Below are positions 45,331 through 55,407 of a stretch of 64,000 nucleotides of DNA, piece by piece. Both the position numbers and the translations under genes were made by a program. The notes beneath the pieces were generated by a model. It was not told the DNA's origin, made no database searches, and saw only the letters and a program-made list of their open reading frames with translations. The stretch covers positions 1 to 64,000 of the forward strand of contig NZ_AXAJ01000021.1 in NCBI RefSeq assembly GCF_000472445.1, in the 5' to 3' direction. Position 1 is the stretch's first letter. Every line of letters begins with the position of its first letter. The DNA comes from Burkholderia sp. WSM2230 (GTDB lineage: Bacteria > Pseudomonadota > Gammaproteobacteria > Burkholderiales > Burkholderiaceae).

Positions 45331-46224
45331 TCAGGTCTGGACGTGCTGCGCCTCGCGCTCGCGCTGACCGGCAAGCGGATCGCGCCGCACGAGCAGCATG
45401 TGAATCTGGCGCGCGTCGCCACGCAGAATTTCGAAGATCAGATCGTCGATACGAACCTTTTCGCCGCGATGCGGCACGCGCCCGAAGTGATGCGTGACCA
45501 GTCCGCCGATGGTGTCCACTTCTTCGTCTGAATAATGCGTGCCGAAGGTCTCGTTGAACTGCTCGATTTCGGTCAGCGCGCGCACGCGGAAGCGGCCGTC
45601 GGGCGAGGCGATAATGTTGCCGCTTTCCTCGTCGAAATCGTATTCGTCCTCGATGTCGCCGACGATCTGCTCCAGCACGTCCTCGATCGTAATGAGACCG
45701 GCCACGCCGCCGTATTCGTCGACCACCACCGCAAGGTGATTACGGTTCACGCGGAAATCGTGCAGCAGCACGTTCAGGCGCTTCGACTCGGGAATAAAGA
45801 CGGCGGGCCGCAGCATGCCGCGCACGTCGAATTCTTCTTCGGCGTAGTACCGCAGCAGATCTTTCGCGAGCAGCACGCCGATCACGTTGTCGCGGTTGCC
45901 TTCGTAGACCGGATAGCGCGAATGCGCTTTTTCCAGCACGTAAGGAATGAATTCGTCGGGGCTGTCCGCGATGTTGATTGCGTCCATTTGCGCGCGCGGC
46001 ACCATGATGTCGCGTGCGCTGAGTTCGGAGACCTGGAACACGCCTTCGATCATCGACAGCGAGTCGGCGTCGATCAGGTTGCGCTCGTGCGCGTCCTGCA
46101 GAATTTCCAGAAGTTCGGCGCGCGAGTCGGGCTCGGGCGAGATGAAATCAGTCAGACGCTCGAGCAGCGAGCGCTTTTCGTGAGGTTTGTCGGTGTGGCG
46201 TCGACTGGGATACGTGTCGTTCAT
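45331..46224 (-). CDS. corC: CorC/HlyC-family transporter-associated protein with CBS pair (YbeX)
   Basis: 297 residues from ATG 46224. Two CBS domains (about 70-190, including DIMVPRAQMD and AVVVDEYGGVAGLITIEDVLEQIVGD) are followed by the CorC_HlyC domain with FRVRALTEIEQFNETF. Implicated in Mg/Co efflux or ribosome quality in the YbeX literature, hence uncertain role. No N-terminal membrane segment. Its neighbours ybeY and lnt fix the identity. Confidence 0.93.
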   Translation of the reverse strand: MNDTYPSRRHTDKPHEKRSLLERLTDFISPEPDSRAELLEILQDAHERNLIDADSLSMIEGVFQVSELSARDIMVPRAQMDAINIADSPDEFIPYVLEKAHSRYPVYEGNRDNVIGVLLAKDLLRYYAEEEFDVRGMLRPAVFIPESKRLNVLLHDFRVNRNHLAVVVDEYGGVAGLITIEDVLEQIVGDIEDEYDFDEESGNIIASPDGRFRVRALTEIEQFNETFGTHYSDEEVDTIGGLVTHHFGRVPHRGEKVRIDDLIFEILRGDARQIHMLLVRRDPLAGQREREAQHVQT

Positions 46225-46525
46225 GGTAGTGCGCCCGGCAAGACTGGGCGCGCTGTTGCGGAGCATTAAGGATACACCAGGCAAGTGGCAGGACCGTGTC
46301 CCTCCCGGCCGGGCGATGAATGAAAACGGCTGACGCCAAAGCGCCGCGAGGCGCGGGCCATGGGTCAATCGTAACTGATTACACGACCGAAAGCGTTGCG
46401 GAGAAAAAAACGGCAATGCGGAGTGGGCACTCCGTGACTCATGTTCCGCTTCGGCCTCGTTGCCTGCCTCGTTGCGTCCTTGCCTCTTTGCCTCGTTGCG
46501 GCCGGCCTCCAGGTGTACCGGGCGT
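46225..46525. other. Intergenic region between chaC-like gene and corC, with GCCTCGTTGC repeats
   Basis: 301 bp without a supported gene. Near 46453-46500 it holds direct repeats of (G)CCTCGTTGC and TTGCCTCTTTG type, about five imperfect copies. It interrupts an otherwise compact cluster and may hold a corC-lnt promoter. Confidence 0.5.
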
Positions 46526-47242
46526 CTATTTGCCGGTTTGCGGCTGCGGAACAGGCAGTGCTGCGCCGGGTGTACCGGAGTCGCGCTTGCCGGCGTCGCA
46601 GCGCTCCAGCAGCGCTTCGAGTGCGCGGTCGGGCATGCCGCTTTCGCGCAGCGCGTGAACCGTGCGGCTCACGTAGTCGAGCGTGGTGCCGTAACGGCCG
46701 CGCGCGCAGCCGAACACCGTTTTGACGATTTCGTCGCCGAGCTTGCCGGTATAGCTCGGCACGTCTCGGCGCATGACAAAAGCGAGCGCGTCGACGCGCC
46801 GGCCGTCGGCGAGTACGCAGGGCAGCCACGCGGGCCGGTATGACCCCATCGCCATTTCCCGACGCCAGAGCGCCTCCAGGTGCGGCATCGCCCCTTGCGC
46901 CGCGAGGCGAAACGCAATGCCCGTGCACGAACCGCCACGGTCCAGCGCCAGCACGAGCCCCGGCTGTTCGGGCGTGCCGCGGTTCACGCGCGACCATAGA
47001 TACAGGCCGCGGTGGTATCCATGCACCTTCGAACGCGTCGCTTCGACAGTAGGCAGGCCGGGATTCCAGATCAGCGAGCCATAGCCGAAGAGCCATAAGT
47101 CGCTCAGCCGGTCCCAGTCGCGCAGCGTGCATTCGAGCGATGCGCGCAGTTCCTCGTCCGTCAGGAGCCGCGATTCGCCGAGCGCCGGCGGATAGTCCGG
47201 GCAGGGCGGTCGGGCGTCGTCGTCTGGAGGAAAGGAGCTCAC
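46526..47242 (-). CDS. Gamma-glutamylcyclotransferase, ChaC type
   Basis: 238 residues. The GGCT-fold motif YGSLIWNPG is at 54-62; the catalytic Glu is expected in the SGSYRPAWLP vicinity of the second half. ChaC enzymes cleave glutathione to 5-oxoproline and Cys-Gly. The start is a GTG at 47242, 19 bp after the ybeY stop, so it seems cotranscribed with ybeY. The C-terminal tail (GTPGAALPVPQPQTGK) looks disordered. It sits where ybeY normally adjoins corC. Confidence 0.88.
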   Translation of the reverse strand: MSSFPPDDDARPPCPDYPPALGESRLLTDEELRASLECTLRDWDRLSDLWLFGYGSLIWNPGLPTVEATRSKVHGYHRGLYLWSRVNRGTPEQPGLVLALDRGGSCTGIAFRLAAQGAMPHLEALWRREMAMGSYRPAWLPCVLADGRRVDALAFVMRRDVPSYTGKLGDEIVKTVFGCARGRYGTTLDYVSRTVHALRESGMPDRALEALLERCDAGKRDSGTPGAALPVPQPQTGK

Positions 47243-47261
47243 GGTTCAGTTCGGGCGGCGG

Positions 47262-47723
47262 TTAGCGGTACGGATCGGGAAAGCCCAGTTTGCCGAGAAT
47301 CTCGGTTTCGAGCGCTTCCATTTCCTCGGCTTCTTCGTCGACTTCGTGATCGTAGCCCTGCGCGTGGAGCGTGCCGTGCACCAGCAGATGCGCGTAATGC
47401 GCAAGGAGCGGCTTGCCCTGCTCTGCGGCTTCCTTCTCCACCACTGGGCAGCACAGGATCAGATCGCCCGTCACTGGATCGTCTTCGGACTCCGCGTACG
47501 CGAACGTCAGCACATTGGTCGAATAGTCCTTGCCGCGATAGGTGCGGTTCAACGTCCGGCCTTCTTCGGCGTCGACGAAACGCACGGTCAGTTCGCCGTC
47601 CGCGAAAAGCGCGGCCTTGATCCAGCCGGCCACCGTGGCGCGCGGCAGCAGCGCCTTGTGTTCGGGCCAGGCTTTCGCGGCGGGAAATTGCAGGTTCAGC
47701 GTCAGTTTCGGAGCGCGGCTCAT
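47262..47723 (-). CDS. ybeY: Endoribonuclease YbeY
   Basis: 153 residues. A zinc-dependent RNase in 16S rRNA 3' maturation and 70S quality control. The zinc site HGTLHAQGYDH supplies H116, H120 and H126. A conserved arginine lies in the RTYRGKDYSTNVLTF block. 60 bp after phoH in the classic phoH-ybeY order. Confidence 0.96.
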   Translation of the reverse strand: MSRAPKLTLNLQFPAAKAWPEHKALLPRATVAGWIKAALFADGELTVRFVDAEEGRTLNRTYRGKDYSTNVLTFAYAESEDDPVTGDLILCCPVVEKEAAEQGKPLLAHYAHLLVHGTLHAQGYDHEVDEEAEEMEALETEILGKLGFPDPYR

Positions 47724-47783
47724 CTTGTTTGATGTTTCAGGCGAGGTGTTGCGCGGCGACTGGTGCGCACAGTCCGGGCGAAT

Positions 47784-48857
<1,074 letters not shown>

Positions 48858-48964
48858 GGCGATGAGTCGATCCTGTCGGTTTCAGTACGCGGGCGGCGGC
48901 GCGGGCGCTTTCAGCGTTGCGTGGGGCCGCGCGCTTGCGTCGTCAATGGTCGCTTGGTGGTCAG

Positions 48965-50350
48965 TCAGTGGGTGGTGGCGCTTGCGCCGTCCTCTGCATT
49001 GTCGTGCACCAGCACAAGTTCGCCACGCAGCGAATGTGGGTACGCCTTGACGATTTTCACGTCGACCATCTGACCGATCAGCCGTGCATGCGAAGCCACC
49101 GGCGCCGGGAAATTCACCACGCGGTTGTTCTCGGTGCGGCCCGCCAGCTCGTTCGGGTCCTTGCGCGCCGGGCGTTCGACCAGAATGCGCTCGACCTTGC
49201 CGACCATCGAGTCGCTGATGCGCTGTACGTTTTCTTCGATCGTGGCTTGCAGGTGCTGCAGGCGCTTTAACTTCACTTCGCGCGCCGTGTCGTCGGGCAG
49301 GTTCGCAGCCGGCGTGCCTGGACGCGGGCTGTAGATAAACGAGAAGCTCGTGTCGTACTTCATCTCATGCACGAGCGCCATCATCTTGTCGAAGTCTTCT
49401 TCCGTCTCGCCGGGGAATCCGACAATCATGTCAGTGGAAAGCGACAGATCCGGGCGAATCGCTCGCAGCTTGCGGATTACTGACTTGTATTCGAGCACGG
49501 TGTAGCCGCGCTTCATCGCCATCAGGATGCGGTCGGATCCGTGCTGCACCGGCAAATGCAGGTGGCTCACGAGCTTCGGCACCTTCGCGTAGGTGTCGAT
49601 CAGGCGCTGCGTGAATTCTTTCGGGTGGGACGTGGTGTAGCGAATGCGTTCGATGCCCGGAATCTCGGCGACGTATTCGATCAGCGTCGCGAAGTCGGCG
49701 ATTTCCGACGAGCCGAGCGTCAGCGCGCCGCGGAATGCATTCACGTTCTGACCCAGCAGCGTCACTTCCCGCACGCCCTGGTCGGCGAGACCGGCAATTT
49801 CCGTCAGCACGTCGTCCAGCGGACGTGAGACTTCTTCGCCGCGCGTGTAAGGTACGACGCAATAGCTGCAGTACTTGCTGCAACCTTCCATGATCGAGAC
49901 GAACGCGCTGGGGCCTTCGACGCGCGCGGGCGGCAGATGGTCGAACTTTTCGATTTCTGGAAACGTGATGTCGACCTGCGCGCGGCCGCTTTCGCGACGC
50001 TTGTCGATCATTTGCGGCAGGCGGTGCAGCGTTTGCGGACCGAACACGAGGTCGACGTAGGCCGCGCGCGCGACGATCGACGCGCCTTCCTGGCTCGCCA
50101 CGCACCCGCCCACGCCGATGATCAGATCGGGGTTCGCTTCCTTCAGCTCGCGCACGCGGCCAAGGTCGGAGAACACTTTTTCCTGCGCTTTCTCGCGCAC
50201 CGAGCAGGTGTTGAAGAGAATCACGTCCGCGTCTTCGGGCGTGTCGGTCTTGACGAGGCCTTCAGCCGCGCCGAGTACGTCGACCATCTTGTCGGAGTCG
50301 TACTCGTTCATCTGGCAGCCAAAGGTCTTTACATAAACTTTCTTGGTCAT
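48965..50350 (-). CDS. miaB: tRNA-2-methylthio-N6-dimethylallyladenosine synthase MiaB
   Basis: 461 residues from ATG 50350. A radical-SAM methylthiotransferase acting on A37 of tRNAs. The N-terminal UPF0004 domain carries cysteines at FGCQMNEYDSD (C12), NTCSVREKA and GVGGCVASQEG. The radical-SAM cluster is CSKYCSYCVVPYTRG. A C-terminal TRAM domain covers about 375-440. First gene of the miaB-phoH-ybeY cluster. Confidence 0.96.
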   Translation of the reverse strand: MTKKVYVKTFGCQMNEYDSDKMVDVLGAAEGLVKTDTPEDADVILFNTCSVREKAQEKVFSDLGRVRELKEANPDLIIGVGGCVASQEGASIVARAAYVDLVFGPQTLHRLPQMIDKRRESGRAQVDITFPEIEKFDHLPPARVEGPSAFVSIMEGCSKYCSYCVVPYTRGEEVSRPLDDVLTEIAGLADQGVREVTLLGQNVNAFRGALTLGSSEIADFATLIEYVAEIPGIERIRYTTSHPKEFTQRLIDTYAKVPKLVSHLHLPVQHGSDRILMAMKRGYTVLEYKSVIRKLRAIRPDLSLSTDMIVGFPGETEEDFDKMMALVHEMKYDTSFSFIYSPRPGTPAANLPDDTAREVKLKRLQHLQATIEENVQRISDSMVGKVERILVERPARKDPNELAGRTENNRVVNFPAPVASHARLIGQMVDVKIVKAYPHSLRGELVLVHDNAEDGASATTH

Positions 50351-50570
50351 CGAATTTCGCCGGTCGCAGTGGTTAACCTGGGGGCGCTGTGTAAAAGGGT
50401 CAAGGAGGGGCGGAAACGTGCGGACGTCCGTGGGCCGGCGCTTCAGGCGCATTCGCGCCGCTGTTTTTCGCCGCTTAGGGTCGCTTCCGGTTTGCGCTTT
50501 CAGCCGATCCCGGCGGCCCGGTTGGCCGTGAATGGGCGCTGCTCCCACACGCTTGCCGTGTAGCGCAATA

Positions 50571-51554
50571 TTATAGCCCTTCGCCGGACAGGGCCTCGTC
50601 GCCCGCTTGCGCGCCCGGCGGCTCGGGCGGCAAGCCAAGCAGGCTTTCCAGTTCATCCGACACCTGGGCGAAGCGCTCGCTCAGAAAGTCCAGCAGCACG
50701 CGCACGCGGGGCGCCATGAAGCGGTTGCGGTGGTACAGCGCGTGCAGCGGCGCGTCCGGATAGCGCCAGTCGGGCAGCAGGATTTTCAGGCCGTCGGCGC
50801 GCAGATCCGCTTGCACGTCCCACATCGACTTGATCGCGATGCCGTAGCCGCGCAGCGCCCATTCGCGGGCGACGGCGCCGTCGTTGGTTTCGCGCGCGGT
50901 TTCGAGCGGCACCGTGTGGTGCTGCACTTCGTCGCCGCGCGTGAAACGCCATTCGTTGACCGGTCCGGAGCCGGTGCTGAGCACGATGCAGTCGAAATTG
51001 GCGAGATCGTGCGGATCTTTCGGCTCGCCCGTCCGCGCGATGTATTCCGGCGATGCGCACAGCACGCGACGGTTTCGCGCCAGCTTGCGAGCGACGAGCG
51101 AGCTGTCCTGCGGCACGCCGAAGCGGATCGCAAGGTCGATGTCCTCCTGCACGAGATTCGCCAGCGAGTCCGACAGCGTCAGCGCGAACGTCACTTCAGG
51201 GTAGAGCGCATTGAATTCGTCGAGCCAGTGCATCAGCAGGTTGCGCCCGAAGTCCGAGGTCGCCGACACGCGCACCTTGCCGCGCACCACGCCTTGGCCG
51301 GCCTGCAGCGCGGCTTTCGCGTCGTCGAGCGATTGCAGCGCCTGGCGGCAGCAATTCAGGTAGAGGCGGCCTTCGTCTGTAAGCCGTAACTGGCGCGTCG
51401 TGCGCTCGAAAAGCCGCGCCTTCAGGCCGGCTTCGAGCTTCGCGAGGCGGGCGCTCGCGGCGGCGGGCGTGAGTCCCATCTTGCGGCCCGCTGCGGACAG
51501 GCTGCCCTGCTGCGCGGCCTCCACAAAAAGGCGAATGTCGCCGAGGTTATCCAT
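50571..51554 (-). CDS. LysR-family regulator divergent from VOC-MFS genes
   Basis: 327 residues from ATG 51554; a TTG four codons earlier is weaker. Its winged helix-turn-helix (LSAAGRKMGLTPAAASARLA) is at about 20-45 and the effector domain follows. The C-terminus is Pro/Gly-rich. A 19-bp perfect palindrome lies directly upstream (51561-51579), likely its binding site. It diverges from the VOC-MFS pair and probably controls it. Confidence 0.9.
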   Translation of the reverse strand: MDNLGDIRLFVEAAQQGSLSAAGRKMGLTPAAASARLAKLEAGLKARLFERTTRQLRLTDEGRLYLNCCRQALQSLDDAKAALQAGQGVVRGKVRVSATSDFGRNLLMHWLDEFNALYPEVTFALTLSDSLANLVQEDIDLAIRFGVPQDSSLVARKLARNRRVLCASPEYIARTGEPKDPHDLANFDCIVLSTGSGPVNEWRFTRGDEVQHHTVPLETARETNDGAVAREWALRGYGIAIKSMWDVQADLRADGLKILLPDWRYPDAPLHALYHRNRFMAPRVRVLLDFLSERFAQVSDELESLLGLPPEPPGAQAGDEALSGEGL

Positions 51555-51560
51555 GGCCGG

Positions 51561-51591
51561 TTTCAAATGACATTTGAAAATGCTTCAAATG
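51561..51591. promoter_or_regulatory. LysR operator candidate: perfect palindrome plus half-site
   Basis: TTTCAAATGACATTTGAAA (51561-51579) is a perfect 9+1+9 palindrome. TTCAAATG repeats at 51584-51591 as an extra half-site. It lies 6 bp upstream of the LysR start and about 95 bp upstream of the VOC gene. Confidence 0.75.
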
Positions 51592-51673
51592 CTACGCCAA
51601 TTATCAAATTAGCGTCGCCCGGCCACAATCCAGGTCTCGAAAACCCATGCGGCGCTTGCGGCCGCCGGAAATC

Positions 51674-52072
51674 ATGCAACTCGATCACGCGACCATCGTC
51701 ACAGCGGATCTCGACACGGCCCGCCGCCTTTTCGTCGACGTCGCCGGCTTGACACAGGGCGCGCGTCCGCCGTTTTCCGTCGACGGCTACTGGCTTTACG
51801 CGGACGGCCGACCGGTGGTGCATCTGGTCGAGGCGACAGCGCCGGCCCCGTCGATCCGCACGGCGCCGCGCATCGACCATATCGCGTTCCGTCTGCAAAG
51901 CGCCGCCGAATGGCAGGCACTGCTCGGCCGCCTCAGCGCTTGCGGCGTCGGCTACCAGACAGCGCAAGTCCCGCAGATGGGTCCGCAAGAGGCCGCCATG
52001 CAGATTTTCGTCGCGCTGGCACCGGGCGTCGTCGTCGAGTTCGTGACGGCGCTGCATCACGCTCAACCGTAA
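51674..52072 (+). CDS. VOC (glyoxalase/bleomycin resistance) family protein
   Basis: 132 residues from ATG 51674 (MQLDHATIVTADLD). Two beta-alpha-beta-beta-beta modules, with likely metal ligands in LDHATI, IDHIAF and VVVEFV. Substrate unknown. The MFS gene starts 16 bp after its stop, so the two are coexpressed, probably under the divergent LysR. Confidence 0.8.
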   Translation: MQLDHATIVTADLDTARRLFVDVAGLTQGARPPFSVDGYWLYADGRPVVHLVEATAPAPSIRTAPRIDHIAFRLQSAAEWQALLGRLSACGVGYQTAQVPQMGPQEAAMQIFVALAPGVVVEFVTALHHAQP

Positions 52073-52088
52073 AACCTGGGGAACAAGA

Positions 52089-53279
52089 ATGCCGATTCCA
52101 TTACTCGCGCTCGCGATCAGCGCCTTCGCTATCGGGACCACAGAGTTCGTCATCATGGGCTTGCTGCCGGAGGTCGCGCGCGATCTCGCGGTGTCGATTC
52201 CGTCGGCGGGATTGCTGGTGAGCGGCTATGCGCTCGGCGTCGCCGTGGGCGCGCCGCTGCTCGCGGTCGTCACGAGCAGAATGCCGCGCAAGCTCGCGCT
52301 GCAACTGCTGATGGGCGTGTTCATCGTGGGCAATACGCTGTGCGCCATTGCATCGAGCTATTCGGTGCTGATGATCGCGCGCGTGGTCACCTCGTTCGCG
52401 CACGGCTCGTTTTTCGGCATCGGCGCGGTGGTCGCGGCGTCGCTTGTGCCTTCCGAAAAACGCGCGAGTGCGATCGCGCTGATGTTCACAGGGCTCACGT
52501 TGGCCAATGTGCTCGGCGTGCCGTTCGGCACGTTCGTCGGCCACGAGTTTGGCTGGCGGGCCGCGTTCTGGATTGTCAGCGCGTTCGGCGTGCTGTCGCT
52601 CGCCGGTGTGACGGCGCTCGTGCCGAACCGCCACGACACCGGCCCCGCCGGTCTCGGTCATGAAGTGCGCGTGCTGAAGGACCCGCAGGTATGGACCGCG
52701 CTCGCGATGACGGTGCTGGGCTTCGGCGGCGTGTTCGTCGTCTTCACGTACATCGCGCCCATCCTCGAACAGGTGAGCGGCTTCTCGCCGCGCGCCGTCA
52801 CGCTGATTCTCGTGCTGTTCGGCGTGGGGCTGACAATCGGCAACACGCTCGGCGGCAAGCTTGCTGACCGCGCGCTGATGCCTTCGCTGATGGGCATTCT
52901 CGCGGCGCTCGCCGTCGTGATGGCGTTGTTCGCGCGCACCAGCCATTCGCAGGTCGCCGCGGCGATTACCGTCTTCGTGTGGGGCATAGCTGCGTTCGCC
53001 ACCGTGCCGCCTTTGCAGATGCGCGTGGTCGAAAAGGCGGCGAAGGCGCCCAATCTTGCGTCGACGCTGAACATCGGCGCGTTCAATGTGGGCAATGCGG
53101 GCGGCGCGTGGCTCGGCGGTCTCGTGATCGATCACGGCCATTCGCTCGATACCTTGCCGTGGGTCGCCGCGGCGGTAAGCGTCGCCGCCTTGCTGCTGAC
53201 GTGGTTCGCCTCGCGCATGGACACGTCCATCGGGCGAACAGCCGGGCAGCGTCGCGTGGACGTGCGCGAGCGCGCGTAG
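52089..53279 (+). CDS. MFS exporter, DHA1 / YdhP-like family
   Basis: 396 residues and 12 predicted membrane segments. LALAISAFAIGTTEFVIMGL opens the first helix, and the motif-C-like GLTLANVLGVPFGTFVGHEFGWR follows helix 5. Closest in look to arabinose-efflux/YdhP proteins. Drug or sugar export is inferred from the family only. Last gene of the VOC-MFS pair. Confidence 0.87.
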   Translation: MPIPLLALAISAFAIGTTEFVIMGLLPEVARDLAVSIPSAGLLVSGYALGVAVGAPLLAVVTSRMPRKLALQLLMGVFIVGNTLCAIASSYSVLMIARVVTSFAHGSFFGIGAVVAASLVPSEKRASAIALMFTGLTLANVLGVPFGTFVGHEFGWRAAFWIVSAFGVLSLAGVTALVPNRHDTGPAGLGHEVRVLKDPQVWTALAMTVLGFGGVFVVFTYIAPILEQVSGFSPRAVTLILVLFGVGLTIGNTLGGKLADRALMPSLMGILAALAVVMALFARTSHSQVAAAITVFVWGIAAFATVPPLQMRVVEKAAKAPNLASTLNIGAFNVGNAGGAWLGGLVIDHGHSLDTLPWVAAAVSVAALLLTWFASRMDTSIGRTAGQRRVDVRERA

Positions 53280-53419
53280 CGGCGTGCGGCGCTTCGAGAA
53301 CGTCCTCCGCAATGCTGATAACAGTGTGAAGATAACTTCGTTGGGCGCGGCGGGCCGCGATGCTATCTTGCTTCCACTCACTGCTTGCGCGCCGTCCGGC
53401 GGCGCTTCTGGAGGCAATC

Positions 53420-54109
53420 ATGCATTCCCCGCTTGCTCTGGTTCGCGATCCCGCAACTGCTACCGACGCGCCGCCGCGTGCCGCCGAACCTTTCGATGCA
53501 CTAGAACATCTCGTCGGCGTGAACCTCGCGCGTTTGCGCGCGGAGCGCCAGTTGTCGCTCGACGCTCTCGCGCGAGCGTCCGGCGTGTCGCGGGCAATGC
53601 TCGCGCAGATCGAGTCGGCGCGCAGCGTGCCGTCCATCAAGGTGCTCTGCAAGGTGGCCGCCGCGTTGAAGGTGTCGGTCGCAGCGTTTCTGCGCCGCCA
53701 TGCGACGAACGGTTTCGAGCACTTGCCAGCGGAGCGCTCGTCGCGCGTCGTCAGTTCCAATGGACGCTATTCCGCCCGGCCGCTTTATCCGGACAACGAA
53801 CCAACTGTCGCCGAATTCCACGAACTGCGCATCGCGCCGTTGCATACGGAAGCGGGCGTGCGGCGGGCGCCGGGCACGACGGTCAACCTCGTCGTCAGCG
53901 AAGGCACGCTCGAAGTCAGCGTGCATGACCAGCGCCAGCTGCTGGCAACAGGCGATGCAATCATCTTCGACGCCGATCAGCCGCACAGTCTGCGTAATCC
54001 TGGCGACACCGAAGCCCGTGCGTTTCGCGTGACGCTGAAGGCAGAGACGCCGCCGCGCTGGGACGCGCCGGCGCTGCGCGACACGGCGCGCGAGGCCGCG
54101 CCTGTCTGA
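53420..54109 (+). CDS. XRE-family regulator with C-terminal cupin
   Basis: 229 residues from ATG 53420, with GGAGG 7 bases upstream. The helix-turn-helix spans about 35-90 (LSLDALARASGVSRAMLAQIE). The cupin domain spans about 130-205 with GTTVNLVVSEGTLEVSV and DAIIFDADQPHSLRN. Such proteins sense small molecules or metals bound to the cupin. No target is apparent. Confidence 0.87.
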   Translation: MHSPLALVRDPATATDAPPRAAEPFDALEHLVGVNLARLRAERQLSLDALARASGVSRAMLAQIESARSVPSIKVLCKVAAALKVSVAAFLRRHATNGFEHLPAERSSRVVSSNGRYSARPLYPDNEPTVAEFHELRIAPLHTEAGVRRAPGTTVNLVVSEGTLEVSVHDQRQLLATGDAIIFDADQPHSLRNPGDTEARAFRVTLKAETPPRWDAPALRDTAREAAPV

Positions 54110-54228
54110 TCGAATTCGCCGCGACGGGCGCGCGCGAGCGCAATCCCGTCCGGCCAGTAGGGGTTGCGCTGCGGTTCGCACGCGACTGCTGTATGCTTGG
54201 CCCGCCGGTTCGTCCGGCAATCAGTGCG

Positions 54229-54405
54229 TCTTCAGGGCGGGGCGGAATTCCCCACCGGCGGTATGCCGGCAGCGCGAAAGCGCAGGCCGGCGAGCCCGCG
54301 AGCGCCCGCAGTGGTGCGGTTTTCAGCGAATCGAAAACCGCCGCGGGGTCAGCAGATCTGGTGCGAAGCCAGAGCCGACGGTCATAGTCCGGATGGAAGA
54401 AGATG
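54229..54405 (+). ncRNA. FMN riboswitch (RFN element)
   Basis: Upstream of ribB. Conserved RFN segments in order: CTTCAGGGCGGGGCGGAATT (from 54230), CCCCACCGGCGGT, GCCCGCGAGCG, GATCTGGTG with AAGCCAGAGCCGACGGT, and CATAGTCCGGATGGAAGA at the end. An extended GC-rich P-stem lies in the middle. It senses FMN and should lower ribB expression. The expression platform between it and ribB (54406-54547) contains further hairpins. Confidence 0.95.
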
Positions 54406-54547
54406 TGCAGATAGTCATGTTCGTTTCCGTGGCGCCGCCTGCCGGTTCGGGCGGTGCGCGAACGCCGCTTCAGTCGCGAGGCGGCGCTTCACGGCGCGTC
54501 TTTGCCTGTTTGCAATGCCCTGAAACGTTTCTCGCCCAACTTTTGCG

Positions 54548-55279
54548 ATGAGCGTTTCAACCATGTCCTTTGCTACTTTTCCTGCTCCTTCGACGATTGC
54601 CGACGACGCCTTCGCCGATCTCCCGCTGCTCGCCACCGAACCCGTTCCGCCGCGTATCGCCGCCGCTTTGCAGGCCATGCGCGAGGGCCGCGCCGTGGTC
54701 CTGCAAGATGACGACGACCGCGAGAACGAAGCCGACCTGATCGTGTCGGCCGAGCGTCTTTCCGTCGAAACCATGGCACTGCTGATTCGCGAATGCAGCG
54801 GCATCGTGTGCCTGTGCCTGCCGGATGCGAAAATCCGCGCGCTCGAACTTCCGCCTATGGCCGTCAACAACGAAAGCCGTCACGGCACCGCGTTCACAGT
54901 TTCGATCGAGGCGCGCGAGGGCGTGACCACCGGTGTGTCCGCGCTCGACCGCGTGACGACGATTCGCGCCGCGATTGCGGATACGGCGCAACCGGCCGAC
55001 ATCGTGAGGCCCGGTCACGTGTTCCCGTTGCGCGCGATGCCTGGCGGCGTGCTCGCGCGCCGCGGACATACCGAAGGCACGGTGGATCTGGCGATTCTGG
55101 CGGGGCTCAAGCCCGCTGGTGTGCTGTGCGAGTTGATGAACGCGGACGGCACGATGACGCGCGGCGCGGACGTCGAACGCTTTGCCGCACAACACAATCT
55201 GCCGATGCTGACGATTGCGGAACTGGTGGAGTTTCGTCAGGCGTTGGCGCAGGCGCGGGAATGCGTGGAAGAGGCTTGA
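54548..55279 (+). CDS. ribB: 3,4-Dihydroxy-2-butanone-4-phosphate synthase
   Basis: 243 residues. Makes the four-carbon precursor of riboflavin from ribulose-5-phosphate. The acidic active-site loop DDDDRENEADLI and NNESRHGTAFT lie in the N-terminal half; GHTEGTVDLAILAGLKPAGV in the second. No GTP cyclohydrolase II domain follows, so it is monofunctional. ATG 54548 is chosen; ATG 54563 is possible. Controlled by the FMN riboswitch upstream. Confidence 0.96.
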   Translation: MSVSTMSFATFPAPSTIADDAFADLPLLATEPVPPRIAAALQAMREGRAVVLQDDDDRENEADLIVSAERLSVETMALLIRECSGIVCLCLPDAKIRALELPPMAVNNESRHGTAFTVSIEAREGVTTGVSALDRVTTIRAAIADTAQPADIVRPGHVFPLRAMPGGVLARRGHTEGTVDLAILAGLKPAGVLCELMNADGTMTRGADVERFAAQHNLPMLTIAELVEFRQALAQARECVEEA

Positions 55280-55407
55280 GCGCGCTGTTCGGGGCGCCGC
55301 TCGCGCGCTGTGCCTAACAGGCGTTCGCGGCGCGGCAGGTGCCGCGCAAAGCAGGGCCGGCTACAGGCAGCCGGCCTTTTTCGCAAGCGCCGCGCTTCTC
55401 GCAACGG

